DNA of 60,000 nucleotides. Source: Hydractinia symbiolongicarpus. Taxonomy: Eukaryota; Cnidaria; Hydrozoa; Anthoathecata; Hydractiniidae. Both the position numbers and the translations under genes were made by a program. The DNA lies in the NCBI RefSeq assembly GCF_029227915.1, contig NC_079880.1, positions 20,772,501 through 20,832,500 on the forward strand, given 5' to 3'. The notes under the pieces are model-generated. The model saw only the letters and a program-made list of their open reading frames with translations. It searched no databases and was not told the DNA's origin. Every line of letters begins with the position of its first letter. Within the stretch, counting starts at the first letter, position 1. Positions 1 to 13,300 of the stretch are shown piece by piece.

Positions 1-60
1 TATCGGTTATAAAGTTGGTTAGGATTTTACGGCTCGTCTTTCAAGTGTATTTTTTTGCAG

Positions 61-3000
61 GGATTTTTCGGAAAAGGTATTCTATCCAAAAGCCGACCTC
101 AGTACGAGAAATATAACAGCATACTTTCTGAACATACAAGAAGACAGTACAATGGAAAAAAGTCAAGCTGTAAGTTTCAACGATAATAAATAAAGCAATG
201 TAGTTGTTTTTATGTTTTTGTATTGATTGGTATGTTATTAATTATCCTTGAAAAATATTGTATATTCTATATTTTTACCATTTTGCTGCATTCCATGGTA
301 AAGTAATGTCTATCCAAAGTAACATCTATCCATTATCCAAGGGCAAATGTGAACTTTTTTTCTAAGAAAGGAAATGTTATCATTGGGGAAAAAAGCGTTG
401 CCTGCGAGAATAATATGTTTTTATGGGTAAGGGGTAGCTTTTCTAAGAATTAAAAAGAAGTTTTTAAAATTGTTAACTTGCACCAATCAGATTCGGACTA
501 AATTAGAACAAATAGCAGTATTTCTTGTTTTATGTTTCTGTAATCATTACAGGGGATCCAGAGGAGAGAGAATTCAAAATAGAAGCTTTCACAAAAATAC
601 AGAATGAAAGGTGACTGTTTTCTATATAGTTCCTGTTTTATTCTCTATATTCACAGTGATGAAAATGAATGTTTGATTTTACTAGACTTCGACACCGTGC
701 ATCTTGGAATGAAGAGAGAAAAGAAGAGATCCCAACTGAAAAGGTAAGTAGATTGTTATTAAAAAGTTACTTTGAGCATTAATATTCTTTATACGACAAC
801 GTGTGTAAGAAGTGTTTAAAATCAAGGACTCTACTGCTAAGACGAAAGACTACTACTGCTACTTACTTACTTTACTTACTAACGACGTACTATCATTTTA
901 ATTCATTGCTTGATACAACAAAAATATTGATAACACGTTGACATAAGAAAAAAATAAACGGTGAACATTGTACCAAGAGCCAAAATGTGAATGCAAGCTA
1001 GGTAATAATTCACCCTTGAAAATTTACTATTGCTGCGTAGTACTTATTCTTTTTAAGAATATGTTGCCCAGCGAAGAAGTTACATTTGATTACTTTTTTG
1101 GAATCTTAATACAAAAATCTAAAGAAAAGTCAGCCAATAGGCTATAGAAGGGTAAAAAAATCAAAAAACAAAAAAAAAAAGGCGCGGGGGACGGGTTTTT
1201 TAAAAGTTCTATTAGCTGTTTCATTTTTTTTTATTAGGGGCGGACGGAGCTAATGTATATAAATCGCTAAATTAAGGACTGGATATTATATTCGTGCTAG
1301 TTAGACCAAGCAGCTTTAGGAGGAGAACCACTTCTATGTAATAGTTTTTCAGTCTTTAATATGACCTATTTATTTGTAGTTTCGCTCTTAAAATATTTAT
1401 ATTGTATTTATAAATAAGTGAGTGAGGAAGTGAGTGAGGCAATTTAAGCGTGAATGAATTTATGATTAAATAAATTTATAAGTAACTGACAGGTCACACG
1501 TCTTATCAGGATATCTTATTGTAGGACACGTTTTTAACAGATTTTTTTATATTTGAAGTGTACATCCTGTGAAAAATGAAATAAATGAATAAGTCGAATT
1601 GTATATTAATCTTCATTTTAAAGGTATCGTCATATGTGACAGACCTCCCTCAGTGTGAAGATTTCGAAACTGGTGTTGATGATGGTGCATACGAGAGTTT
1701 ATCAACCGACGGTGAAGAAGATGAAAATACAAGTGAAGATGAAAGAGAGGGCGTGGTCACGCAGCAAGAAAATCACAACACTGTAAATGAAAGTGTTTCA
1801 GAAGGATTGAAGCGACCGCTCTCCTCACCACAGGTAGGCTGCAACCTCGTCCCCAGGACGTATTAGGCTTTTTATAATTTGACTCAAAAATATAAAAGAC
1901 TAACAAGTCCTGGGAACGAGGTTGAAGTAGGTTGCTTTGTTTTTATATTTTTTTAATGAAGAAAGCTGAGATTTTAATGTGTTCGGTAATATTTTTTTTC
2001 TAACGTTTGGAAATTATTTCTCTTCCATACACCTGCTATATGGCCAGTACCTGCTATAGTGAGAAAAAAGCTTCCCGAAAAAATATGCATAAAGATTCGC
2101 ATGTCAAGAGCTGCTGTTAGAAAATGGATTAAAATATTATTTTTAACTAAAAATTTCTCTTTTTTTATTTAAGGGAGAAGCTAGCAGCAAACTTCAGAAA
2201 TTGGACGATTGCTACAAATTATTTGAACATTTGCAGCTAACTTTTGAGGAGGTGATATCTTGTTCTTATCTTTTCCAATTTTCTTCCACAGCTTGTCTTT
2301 ATGTTGACAATGCAAGGGGTAGTCTTAAGTATATTGACAATGTAAGGGCAAATGTAGCCTAATACCTCGATGAGTAAACGCACAGATAAGATCTCGTTTG
2401 GTTGTCAAGTCTTAGCATCAGTCTATGTGAGAATCGAGTCCATCCTCTTATCCTAAGTAGCTTGACATACCAAAATCTTAGATAGGGAAGTGCTTAACTG
2501 AGTTATGGGCTCCAAATTAGAAGTTCCTTTGTGTTTGTCATATCAAAATATGTTTTTTGTGAACTTCTTTTTAAGCGAAATAATTTTTATCAAAGTTCTA
2601 TTTAGCTTAAGCTTCATTTTGTCACTTAGATCCTTAGTCAAATGACCTTTTTTGTCACTTTCTATTTTGCAAAGCTTGCTTCAAAATGTGATATCTTCTA
2701 AGAGCTTTTGCTTGTGTACCATGGACCTAAGATGATGTGTGTTACCGATATTAGATTATGTTATTTATCGATGTAAGCTACCACCAAAATGTCAATTAAA
2801 TTTTCAGACAGATTTTTTGAGTCGCTTTTCTAAGGTCTGACGCCTTAGACTCTTGTTGCCTGAATTCGAATTTCACTCAGTCCGAAAAATTTAGTTAACA
2901 TTTCAGAGGTAGCACATATCGATAGTGAACAAACGTTTCGGCTCCGACTATCATACCTATTATATTGTGGTTTTTTAACTTTTTATGAAGCGAAAAGTTA

Positions 3001-5780
3001 ATACAACATTTTCTTCTTTATAGGCTTTCTTTCTTTCATATGGTCTTGGTTGTCTGTCCGTGAAAAATGAGCAGGTTCGTTAAAAAATGCTAAATGTAAT
3101 CAATATTTAGTATGTCGAACTTGGTGTAGTTTTAGTGTTATTGCTAACTTTCCGTGTATATGTTCACGATGACTCGAAAATCTGATAGCTTGTCTAATTT
3201 TTATTTTGAATTTTGTGACGTCAATATTTTTTTTGAGTAATAAGTGATCTTGTGATGTCATAGGGCGCTAAAATGCTGCTCATATATTATATTTCAGCAT
3301 ACCATGACACTAACAGAAATGTGGCAACTATTTTCAAGGAACAAAAAGAATTTCGTTCAGATGTACGTGGCTTACCATCATTTCCGAAGTAAAGGTTGGG
3401 TGGTTCGCTTTGGTAATTTATACGGCGCCGATTTTCGTGAGTACGCATTACAGTATTAAAAGTGCAATCTAACAATTGTGTAGATATGGATTCAGGATTC
3501 GAAATATATGCAACATCAATCTACAAGACAAACGACCACCTTGCTAACGTGTGTTAGTTATTATTGACTTATTTAACTATTTTTTAGTTCTGTACCAAGG
3601 GGGAATGCCATTTTTTCATGCAAGGTAATTCCTATACGGATTTAAAGTCTTTAACAACTATAATAGAAAAGTAATTCCATGAAATTTCTGTTTTAGTTAT
3701 TCTGTCTTTGTTTCCATGGTAGCCGAGACTACTCTCACACCAGTCGACCAATCAGGTCTCAGTTGGAGAGACATTAGCTCAATATGTCGTGTAAATGAAA
3801 AAGTCGCTAAGGTGTGTTCGTTTTCAAGTGATAAACTCTTTTATCTTAAAACTTTTCGTAAGTAACTTTATAACAACGTCCGGATAAATGAGACCAGTGA
3901 TGTTATTTCGCCTGTTACGGTGTTCTTATTAAAAGCTTGCAAATGATGATGCTTTGTGGGTAACGCATTCACTGGTATTGTTTCTGTGGCTTGGAAATTT
4001 AACTTTCAGGTGTTTGAATTTGAATTTGATCGATGTGTACATTTGATTTTACTTTTTATTTTATTTTTTAAATTTAGGAAGTTTTGTTTTGTCACGTGGT
4101 GCAGCCTAAAGGTTTGTTTTGCTGCTTGATTGTTCTTTAACCCTTTGACGACCACTGGTGACCCGACTGGGGATTGTAGGACGCGGTGTCCCCTGCCGTG
4201 TTACACGTGCAGAATGGCAGAAAGATTTTTACACTTTCTTTAAGAGGACAGAATTAGCTGCCCAACCAGATCTAAAGGAATGTTCAACTCCTTTTACTTT
4301 TGAAGATATTTGCAATTGGAGTCAAAAAGAAGAAAAAAAAGTTGAACTTTCAAAACCTTACTGTCGTTAGGGCTAACTCTTGTTACGAATCTGGTTTTGG
4401 ATAATAAAATTCTAAATTGTTAAACTTAAGCTTTTTTATTCACCATGGAGTCCGATATTAAATTTTTTAGGTGGTGTAAAATCGAAGTAAGGTTTTGAGT
4501 TTCATATTTTACACATCTCAAACGAACTGTTGTAAAAACAGGGTGATCAAAAGGTCTAGAAGTTTGTAAATTTAAAAGTCAAGTAATTTTGTCCAACGAT
4601 CAATTATTTTGGTTACAGGTTAAATAATTGCTTAAAATTGATGTTTTTGAAGTGTTCGTGGGTTGTAAATTTCTCGTACAAAAGTCAGAGTGTTTTCCTT
4701 TTCATTCAAAGAAAATTTAAATTGACTGGCGACACAGTTACTTAAAAATACAGATGGAGAGAACATGCTGATGTTATAAATGCCTGACCAGAGAATTTTT
4801 GATTTGTAATTATGCGAGATATGTTTAAATACCTGCTTCATTAACTAATTATCACATTTAAATGTACCTGCTAAATTTTATCTCGCGCACACCGTTTTGT
4901 GATATGAAAGTTACCTTTACGTTGTTTAGATTTGTCGAAAGAAGACTTACAGCTGCCGAGCTGTGTTAAACGTTTTAGTGTTGTGGTAAGGTTTTTTTGT
5001 TGATCCTGATAATTCTTTAAAAATTTATTTTAGGAAAAAAAATCTTGACAATGCTTTACAATTTTTGAAAAAAATGAAGGTGCTAATTTTTGAGAGGATT
5101 AAACTACAGGATGAAAGATAAAGACATTCACAATATCTGATATTTCATGTCGTTTCTAAATTTTATATTGATTTGAACTTTTAAAAATTTTGAAGGGTGT
5201 GGTTTTAAAAGAATACCGTAAATCCTGCAAAGCGCCCCTGTCCAATGAATCCCTCTCTAAAGAAGAACGCTCATTAGAAAGCTTAGATCCCTACATCAAG
5301 TGGTGAAATCAAAAAAAAAATTGTGCAAATAAACTTAAAGATTGCGGCGTTCTGAAGAAGATATTTCAACTGAAATTTGACAATTTTAACATTGTATTTC
5401 CTGTGATAAATTACTTTGTTCGTCATTCCTATCATCTATCCAGATACTGTAAAATGTTATAAGCGCTTCCGTAAACGCCCCAGGCCCTTAATAGAGAATT
5501 TAACGTAGTCGAAATGTCAAAATCTATAAAGAAACTTAACAAACATAGCAGTTCAACCCTGTTATTTTTTTAATGTAAAAGTTCAAATACCGAACATTAG
5601 ATCTCAGCGCTTATCGCAAGAATTACCGTTATTTTAGTACAAAAAGAAGGACGAATAAGGTGTATTGTAAAATTACCTACTTGAATGAGAAGTTAAGGTT
5701 TTTAATTAACGTTACTTTTACTATCTCAGGAAGTCGTGTCGCGAAGATGGGTGGCGGAGAAGCATCGTGAAATAAAGTAG
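61..5780 (+). CDS. TSEN2: tRNA-splicing endonuclease subunit Sen2 (3' part of gene)
   Basis: Catalytic subunit of the heterotetrameric nuclear endonuclease that cuts introns out of pre-tRNA at the 5' splice site. Exons with GT/AG borders: 61-169, 553-610, 686-743, 1624-1833, 2174-2251, 3024-3074, 3298-3436, 3588-3624, 3697-3811, 4078-4111, 4930-4985, 5730-5780. They sum to 996 nt in unbroken phase, 331 codons plus TAG. The first exon opens with FFGKGILSKSRP, the N-terminal signature of Sen2. After an acidic linker come LFEHLQLTFEEAFFLSYGLG and YHHFRSKGWVVRFG. The catalytic Tyr and His sit in LLYQGGMPFFHAS, and the catalytic Lys ends exon 9 in NEKVAK. All three are conserved. The C-terminus RRWVAEKHREIK also fits the family. 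The N-terminal coding exon(s) lie left of the window. Identification is by family motifs; gene order suggests no functional link with its neighbour. Confidence 0.95.
1842..1924. repeat. Palindromic MITE beside a TSEN2 splice donor
   Basis: The inverted ends CAACCTCGTCCCCAGGAC and GTCCTGGGAACGAGGTTG enclose about 47 bp. The element begins 8 bp after the exon 4 splice donor (CAG|GT at 1833/1834). Related end sequences recur at 6378-6433, near 57675 and near 59390, so this is a dispersed family. No coding capacity. Confidence 0.6.
2816..2890 (+). repeat. tRNA-Leu-like SINE or tRNA pseudogene
   Basis: In a TSEN2 intron. The stretch reads like the middle and 3' half of a leucine tRNA: a GAGTCGCT/TCTAAGG D-arm-like part, a self-complementary CTAAGGTCTG...CCTTAGAC anticodon-arm region, then a B-box-like GAATTCGAATTTC. 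Arm pairing is imperfect and I cannot close an acceptor stem, so a functional tRNA is unlikely. A tRNA-derived SINE head or a decayed tRNA fits better. Confidence 0.35.
4112..4929. other. TSEN2 intron with an unassigned open frame
   Basis: Intron between exons 10 and 11. An open frame at 4158-4370 (70 codons) includes TPFTFEDICNWSQKEEKK, has a protein-like composition and is followed by AATAAA near 4401. It might be a processed fragment of another gene, but I do not recognise it and do not call it a gene. Confidence 0.3.
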
Positions 5781-8370
5781 TGAACCCGGTCGCAGAAGTT
5801 ACTATTTTCGAAATTTTAAAAATTCTGCTTGTGTATATTCCTTTCTATTTTAAGAAATATTTTAACCTTGTTTTCAGCGCCTGTTGTCTTTTTTTAATAT
5901 TGCGACGGCGCGTTGATTTTAAAAAAGAAGCGGCATGTGTTGGGTTGTTTTCAACCAGAGATGGAGAAATTTAATACTTGCTGTGTTCCTAAGAAAGTAC
6001 GCTGTTTTGTTTGCGTGGTTACATTTATGCAAGTCATATTATTTGTAGTTTTTTTTATGCCGAATTTACAATAAGGCGGCTTAAATTTGTTTAAAATAGG
6101 TCAAATAACGTATTTTATATCCACCCCCCCCCTCCCTGTTTACACGTTTTCCCGTGATGACACTGCAGCGTGCTCTGGAATTGAGGAGTTGTAATTATGT
6201 CGATTTTTTGTTAACGGTGTCGCGGCTAAGACTATTTGCTTCCTAACGCAACAGAGCTTTTAGCTCTAACTCGGGATAAGTTTATTGAATTCTACAATCG
6301 CTTCTAGCGTTATTGTCATGCTCAAAGACTTCAATTTTGGACTTCTAATATTATATGTATGATGTAAGTAGTAAACAACCTAGTTCCCGTGTATAAATAG
6401 TTGGTTGTTTCGTATAAACCCCTGGGACTAGGTAAGTTTAAACCGTTATGGTAGTTATGTAGTATGCTTTTAACATTTCCGCAAATTAGAAAAATCTACT
6501 GCACCACAACAAAGAAAATATTATTACAAAAAACATGCGTGTGGTAAGTCCAGAAGAAGGGGTGCGCGCGCCCCCTTGTCACGAACTTTTGTAAGCCGTT
6601 TTGTTTTTCCAAGAGACGCTCGTAAACAAACGTAGTGGCCCCATGGTGTTAAAAATATCTCCTAAGAGATTTCGCGGGGTTTTTTAGTGTGTGTAACCAA
6701 GATATTGCGCGCATTTTGAATTGGGAAATGGCAACCATCGGTGGGAAAATATTATCGCTTTTCCTTTTTCTTCTTTTTGTTTTATTTTATGTTGCCTATT
6801 TTTTTACAGTCTTGCTGATGATCTGTCATTTTAAACATGCCAGTTGCCCTTTATCACAGTGTTTGCTTCAACTTTTCTCCATCAGGAACCTAGCTAGGTA
6901 GCAATTTTTCTTGAGCACAAAAACAAAGGCTTAGATAGCTAAGCTATAGGTCGCTAAAAAAAACAGCCAACGAAACAAAAATAAAGTTTGGCTCGCAAAT
7001 TATAAGCCTTGGCCTACTTGTAACTCTACCTGTAGCTAAGATTCATGTTAGCTATTGGGCACAATATATTTTCTCACAATAAGTAAATTAAGCTTAAACA
7101 AGACGTATGATATATATACGCAAACAACCTCGCGAATAAAGTTTACAAAATGTTGTCTATCAAATTGGGATTTTTGTTACGAAGTTAGACACGACATATT
7201 TTACTATTCAGATACGCAATAATATTTGTTACACATTACGCAGTTATTTTCAAAATTGATTTGTGAGATCTTCCTGAACGGAAAATTCCTCGAAATTTTA
7301 ATTTTCGATGGGTAGAAATGGGAAGAAAGACCACAAACCCACAAACCCCAAAATTTGCGAAATTCATTAATTCAGTTAATTCTGCCTACATTCACTTTTA
7401 AAAAGTTTGGTGGAAACACCTTTATTTACTAGCTAGTTAAATAAGTGTTTTGAACACTTGTCTTATCTTTTTTAAAAAAAAAAAGAAAAAAAAAAAGTAA
7501 AAATAGTTACCAAGATGAGATTCGAACACACGACGACTCCCGTGTCGGTGCTCAGAGAGGCAAAAATTTCCATTCTTGTGTAGGACACATTTGCGTTTTA
7601 ATACAAGCTCACGAGCTTGTAAAAAATGTGGTAAGAAAGCCATTTTTAATTGTGTTGAGGCTTCTCAATCGGGAAGTTTGGTCAACATAGCAGCATAACT
7701 TCCAGATTGTGAAGTTGAATATTCTCCAATATTAATGAAACCTCCCAATAGAGAAGTAACTTCCAGATAGGGCAATTAAAAAACTTTCCAATCAGGAAGT
7801 AATTGCTCAATTGGAAAGTTACTTTCATTTTGAGTTAGTGGCCTGGACTGGCTATCTGTGCTATTGCTTAAGTTGTAGCATGTACTACTGTCCAACCAAC
7901 TGAACCAAAGTTATTCTATGTCCATTTCATCTCAAATGCATTGGTAGTGCTTTAAATGAATTTAAATAAATCATAGTCATATATATAGATGTGCATATTA
8001 TACATGGCTAGCCTCACAAATATCCAGGGATATAGACCATTTCGGAGATTATGTGCCATTATGGATTTTCGAAGCCCGGTGGTGCAAATTAAACTTTGAA
8101 CCCTTTATGCCGTAGTAGAAAACTCTCTTAAAACACACAAAAAGAAACGAGTTTTGTATACACTCGCAGCGTGTTTAGGTCTTTGTAATGTTTTTATCTT
8201 AGTAACTGGGGATAACACCAGACAACATTTATTTAGCTTTGATCTATTAATGAATTAGAAATAGCAATTAAATACACGTGTAGGACATAGGGATACTGGG
8301 TGTGTTTTATTTCGCTAAAGTGGATATTTAATCAACTTTAAACATATTTTTACGATCGAATTATGCCTCT
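5781..8370. other. Spacer between TSEN2 and CAMSAP, left part
   Basis: No credible coding region. The longest frames lack ATG starts and family similarity. AATAAA occurs inside the TSEN2 stop region (5771-5776) and again near 6979 and 7135, giving candidate poly(A) signals. A small palindromic repeat (ACCTAGTTCCC...GGGACTAGGT) lies at about 6378-6433, and a C-tract at 6121-6136. Positions 7666-7830 hold several short inverted copies of a CTTCC-AT-rich-GGAAG motif, probably a degraded foldback repeat. Confidence 0.5.
7437..7680 (-). repeat. Possible tRNA-derived SINE
   Basis: On the minus strand a B-box-like GTGTTCGAATCTC (7517-7531) lies in a tRNA-like context (GGGAGTCGTC just before it). 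It is followed by AACTATTTTTAC and a long T-rich run (7465-7500). This arrangement suggests a SINE head with a simple tail. No second copy is present here to define its ends. Confidence 0.3.
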
Positions 8371-8372
8371 TA

Positions 8373-9492
8373 CAGTACCGCCTGCGTGTAACTTTACATG
8401 TACGCGATAGTTATCACCTTCGCATGAGCTTTCGGTAGCCTTAGAACTTTCGTTGTTATTGTTAACCTATTGTTAAATACATTAGCTATTTTTGCATGTT
8501 GAAAACAATAGAGTTCATGTCTTGTTTGCGAAATTTAATTAGCTCATGTAATCTGTGTGTGTCCCATTGTTGTATTTAATTGCTACAGTCGTCAAGAGAT
8601 CCATGAACGAAAATAAAATTTAACAAAGGTTTATTGTTTTTACTCACTTTACTTAAAACTTTAAAAATAAAAGCTTTTTTAGATCGCGTTTTAAAAATTT
8701 AAAAATGAAAAACGGCGATAGAAAAGATTTTTAGAACACATTTTAAAAGTTTAAGATTGAAAAACGGCGATAGAAAAGCTTTTTTAGATCGCATTTTAAA
8801 AGTTTAAAAACGAAAAACGGCGATAGAAAAGCTTTTTTAGATCGCATTTTAAAAGTTTAAGAACGAAAAGCGGCGATAGAAACGCTTTTTTAGATCGCGT
8901 TTTAAAAATTTAAGAACGAAAAACGGCGATAGAAAAGCTTTTTTAGATCGCATCGCAAAACAAAATGTTCTAACAATTAGATCTGTCAAGAACGTCAAAA
9001 GTTAGATTTTTAGATTTTTCTTTCTTCGGTATTGAAATTTAATTTGTTTTCAAAATCTTATCGTAAAGGGGAAAGTCCTGAAAGTAGGGTTTTTCCGTTT
9101 GCGCTGTTAAACGTTGCTTTTTATAAGAAGAACTTTTAAAAGTTTTGCATGTTAAAAAATATGCTTCGATGATAAAGAATTATTACTAAAAGTTTTAAAA
9201 AGTAGCAACATTAGTTTTTTTTAAATATTAAGTGTTATGTTCGTTCTTTTTTCTAAAATAATATATTTCAATAGCCTTCGTGATCTTTAACAATTTTAAA
9301 CAATAACATGCATGTTACATGTGACAACAAAAGGATTCATCAAATCTTATTGTTATGACTCGAGCACGACAATAACAATAGAAAGCAATGTGTGTAAACA
9401 AAAGATATGTGAACGTTCTTTATGTAGACATGAGATCGTTACATGAGGTCGTAAAACTCGCGTACATGTAAAGTTACACGCAGGCGGTACTG
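8373..9492. mobile_element. TA-flanked 1.12 kb MITE (Tc1/mariner-like ends)
   Basis: Terminal inverted repeats of about 34 bp start CAGTACCGCCTGCGTGTA at 8373 and end with the complement at 9492. Both ends are flanked by TA (8371-8372 and 9493-9494), the target duplication of the Tc1/mariner superfamily. No transposase frame is present, so it is non-autonomous. The interior holds a 53-bp tandem array and AT-rich DNA. It lies in the spacer about 0.9 kb upstream of the CAMSAP start codon. Confidence 0.8.
8660..8950. repeat. 53-bp tandem repeat, about five copies
   Basis: Inside the MITE. The marker CGGCGATAG recurs at about 8713, 8765, 8818, 8871 and 8924, a 52-53 bp period. Each unit also carries AAAAGCTTTTTTAGATCGC, and the copies differ by a few bases. 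Non-coding. Confidence 0.8.
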
Positions 9493-9494
9493 TA

Positions 9495-10382
9495 CAATGT
9501 ATGAGGATTTTTTAGAACTTAGCGTAAAGCAGCTGACTGACTTCTCGTGGACTGAGTAATAGTTGAGTTAATCGCCAGAGCTTTTTCTGCAATGGAACTT
9601 ATTCTGCCAATAGTTCAAACAAGCTTCACAGAGTAATTTATTTATTCATCATAAAGATTTACACTTTAGTAATAAATTACTGCTATAATTGCTTGCCCTG
9701 ATAAAGAAACTGATTAGTAAACTTAACTCATCATTTTTTCCTTTTTGTCTGTTTTGTAGGAGAGGCATGTGATAGCATGCAAATTAAGCCTTGCATGCCT
9801 ATTAATAGCACAAAAGTGCAAGTTTTTTATAAGAAGTGAACAGTATATAGCACAACCTGAAAGCACATCCAAAACACTTGACATGTGCTTTTTGCTACTC
9901 ATTACTCATTTTGTGTGCCCTTTTTCAATAATATAAACAAATTAACAAAAAATCTGAGTGGTGGAAGAGGGTAGCTAGACTCCTTTATGTGTGATTTATG
10001 TTGATTATACTGATAAATTGATGTGAAAGTTAGCTATTTATTTGTAGGTAGCCGAATTCAATTGTAGCTGTACACCTAACATTATTTCTGTTGTCTAAAA
10101 TTAATGAGCAGATTTTCTCTTGAGGATTCAGTTTTAATAATTTTTTTTCATAATGATTAATTAATTTTTGTTGCTTTCTGTTGTATGAGTTGTTGATGTG
10201 AGCCTTAATACATTATTCAAAATGAGACTACATATAAAAAATAGTTTTTCGTAATATATTTAATTTCACCTGCAGTTACCCCTATGGATACTTTGACACA
10301 ATTATTTGTTTTTTAGTTGTGTACAATGTTGGAAAACTTGATAAATACTTTTACCAATTTTCAGTTCTTTACCTGAATAAAG
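9495..10382. other. Upstream region of CAMSAP
   Basis: AT-rich, with no coding signal. A good splice acceptor (ACCAATTTTCAG, ending about 10364) lies just before the CAMSAP ATG at 10383, so the start codon is probably in a second exon with a 5' UTR exon further upstream. I cannot place the promoter. Confidence 0.4.
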
Positions 10383-13300
10383 ATGGAAGAATCATATGAT
10401 CCTGTGCAAGTAAGATTTTATATTTGCATGACTGGGAGATAATACTTTAGATTAGGAACATAATCTTACTTGCTTTTCTGTACCTGACACAAATGCTATC
10501 AACTCCTAAAATTTTGTTTTGTTTAAAAGAGCATAGTTGACTCTACTTTGTATGTTGCAAATGATGCAATTTTTTGATTAGAGAAGGTGCCAGGGGCTTA
10601 TACAGGCCAATTTAGAAATTCTGATACCGATTTTGGAGACATTTGGGTCCCCAAAAATAGATAGATAAAAACTGCGTTACTTCTTGTAATGATGGATAGG
10701 GGCAAAATGTGGTGGTAACAGTTCTTGTAGGTTCACTTTAAAATATTAACTGTTTGATACAAGCAAGTTGAGTTTCTCGTTTCCTGAAAAGGTTGAAAGA
10801 AAATTTGAGAGATTACCGATGCCCAAAGTATGTGTGAGTGACAGGGGCAATAAGTTAAATAGATTGTTTAACCTGTGTAGAAATCAACTCTTATCACAAA
10901 AAATTAGTTATTAATTTCAATAAATAAAACGCAAATAAAACATTAAAACCAATCACAGTAAATTGGTATGCAATAAAATTATTAGCTAATAAAATTGCCT
11001 TATTTAATGAAAGATTTGTTCTAGCTAATTAAAAAAACAAACAAATCTTATAAAATACAGAAAATAGTATTTATGGGATGTTTTATAGAAGCTGTTGTAT
11101 AGAAAATTGTAGGAAATATACAGACAGACAGACAGATGATACTGACGTAGTACAGAGGCCTGGGACTTTTTTAAGCTTTTATTTTTAAGCCCTATAATAT
11201 AATTCCAACATCAATTTATACCTCAGGTTCCCTTCAGAAATTTTTAAGTACATCTGCAGCCTCAGGGTGTTAAGGTCTAATTTTTGGAGAACTTGATATT
11301 TACAGTTACTAAATCACCATCGTTTTAAAAAACGACACAATCAAGTTTGTTTTATCCAGTCAAAGTTTTATCTTAAAAATAACAAAAGAAGTCTTTTTTC
11401 TACAATAAAAATAAAAGATGTCTCAAATAAAATACATCTCTATAATGTTATTTACAGCTGTCGATAAAATATTGTAGTTATTTATAAAGAAAATAGGACT
11501 AAAAATTTCTATATTCAAGCATTTTGCTACAAAGATTGTGACCAAGGCCAAAAAACAGTTTTTCTTATTAAAAAAAAAATGTGTGTCAAAAAGCGTCCCA
11601 GAAATCTCTCTGATGTAGCTGCTGTTGTTAAACTCGTATTTCTTGTTATGTAGTTCCTTGAAAAACTGTTTCTTGTTCTCTTGTTTTTTTTTTTTACTTT
11701 TATATGCATAGTAATAACATTTTGTTGATTTCAGGCAAAGTTTTGTGCATCTCTACTTTGGTTTGTGTGTAGAGTGAGTGAAAATGGCCATACTGACATT
11801 CCACAAGAAATAACAAGTCCAATTGAAATCACTGCTACAGTAAGTATTATAGCTTGGTTTAAAATATACCACGCTCAGCAGTTGAACACTCCAGGTGCAG
11901 TCAAGCTGCGTAAGAAATCTTTCCAACAATATGTATATACTGAGATTTTTTGACCTTACTGTATATGACAGATTAAGCACTCCCCGCTCATTAAGCGCCC
12001 TAGAGTTAAAGAAAATTTTGTAAATAAGCGCCCCCTCCCCCTTTAAGAAAAGAGGATTCTTATTGGCACAAAAAGCAACTGTTTTTGCTGTAACTGTTAC
12101 TAACAACAATGAAGATGAAGATAAAAATATTAAAATTTTATTAAAAATACATTATTAATATTGTATTTCTTTTTGTTTGTATTTTTATTTTTTTATTCTT
12201 AAAAATTGTGTGAATAAAATTTAAAAATTTGCTTTTCTGATAAAAAATTAATAAGTGCCCCTGCCAAATAAGTGCCCCCTGTCAAGATAAAAATTTTAAA
12301 TAAGCAACTTGGGAGCTTAATCCGTCATATGTTTTTGTTTATGACATAGTTTGTCATTTGCTTTTTTTTATAGAATTCTCTAATTGTCCGACCTGCAGTT
12401 GTGAACTACCTTACCTCAGGCACAATGTACATGTCTGTTGGAAGTTTGTTGTTTCTACAAGAAGTTCGCAGCCTATGGGATTTAATCCAGCTGATGTCAC
12501 GGAATGGAGTATATGTCTTGGATGAAAATGAAGATGCGGTTTCAGATTTAGATTTGATGGAAAGATTTCCCTTCAAGCTGGTGGGTTCTGATAACAAGGC
12601 TGAAATATTTTAAAATAGGACTTAAATTAGAAATATAAAGTCAGTTTGCAAAAATATGGTGTCTGTAGAGAAGAAAACCTCTTTACAGCTGTGGACTGAG
12701 AACATTGTGGGCCACTTGCATTTGATCCCGTGTTACTAGTTACAACCATTATAAAAATATGTTAATAAAAAAATTTGCAGATACAGTATTTCAATTTACA
12801 AATTTCTAATGATTGTAAAAACTTTGCAGGAAGTATCTTTTTGCAAGTTTTGCGAAATTGAATGCTTGAATAATATATTGTGCGAAACATATCACAAACA
12901 TTTTTGTTTGGGATATGTTTTGGCCTCATAGTTTATATCAAATTACAGAAATAATTATTTAAAAACAAAGCTAGCACAAAAATTAATGCCTGTGAAAATT
13001 AGTCCCCTAAAAAGGCAATCATTTTCTTACATGGGCTTATTTGTACTTCTAAACCTCTTCACACATATATCAAATGAGTAACTATTGAATTCGCTTCATT
13101 AAATGGAAATTACGCCCCCATAGGGTTGTTCAAATTGAATCAAACTTGGCACACTTATAGTACGTCATAAAAGGAACAAAATGACGGCAATAAATTTTTG
13201 CTTGCATCAGCACATTTTCTGTGATGTCATTAGAAGTTTGAAATTTGTTAAAAATGGGACTATGTGCTTGAAATTTAATTACTTTTGTTCCAGAGCGAAT

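Noticed and set aside
6689-6901. 70-codon frame with a hydrophobic stretch
   Set aside because: Starts at GTG, has no ATG or family similarity, and lies in AT-rich spacer; hydrophobic runs arise easily from T-rich DNA.
11753-12109. 118-codon minus-strand frame over CAMSAP exon 2
   Set aside because: It is the shadow of a real + strand exon and a MITE; no conserved motifs.
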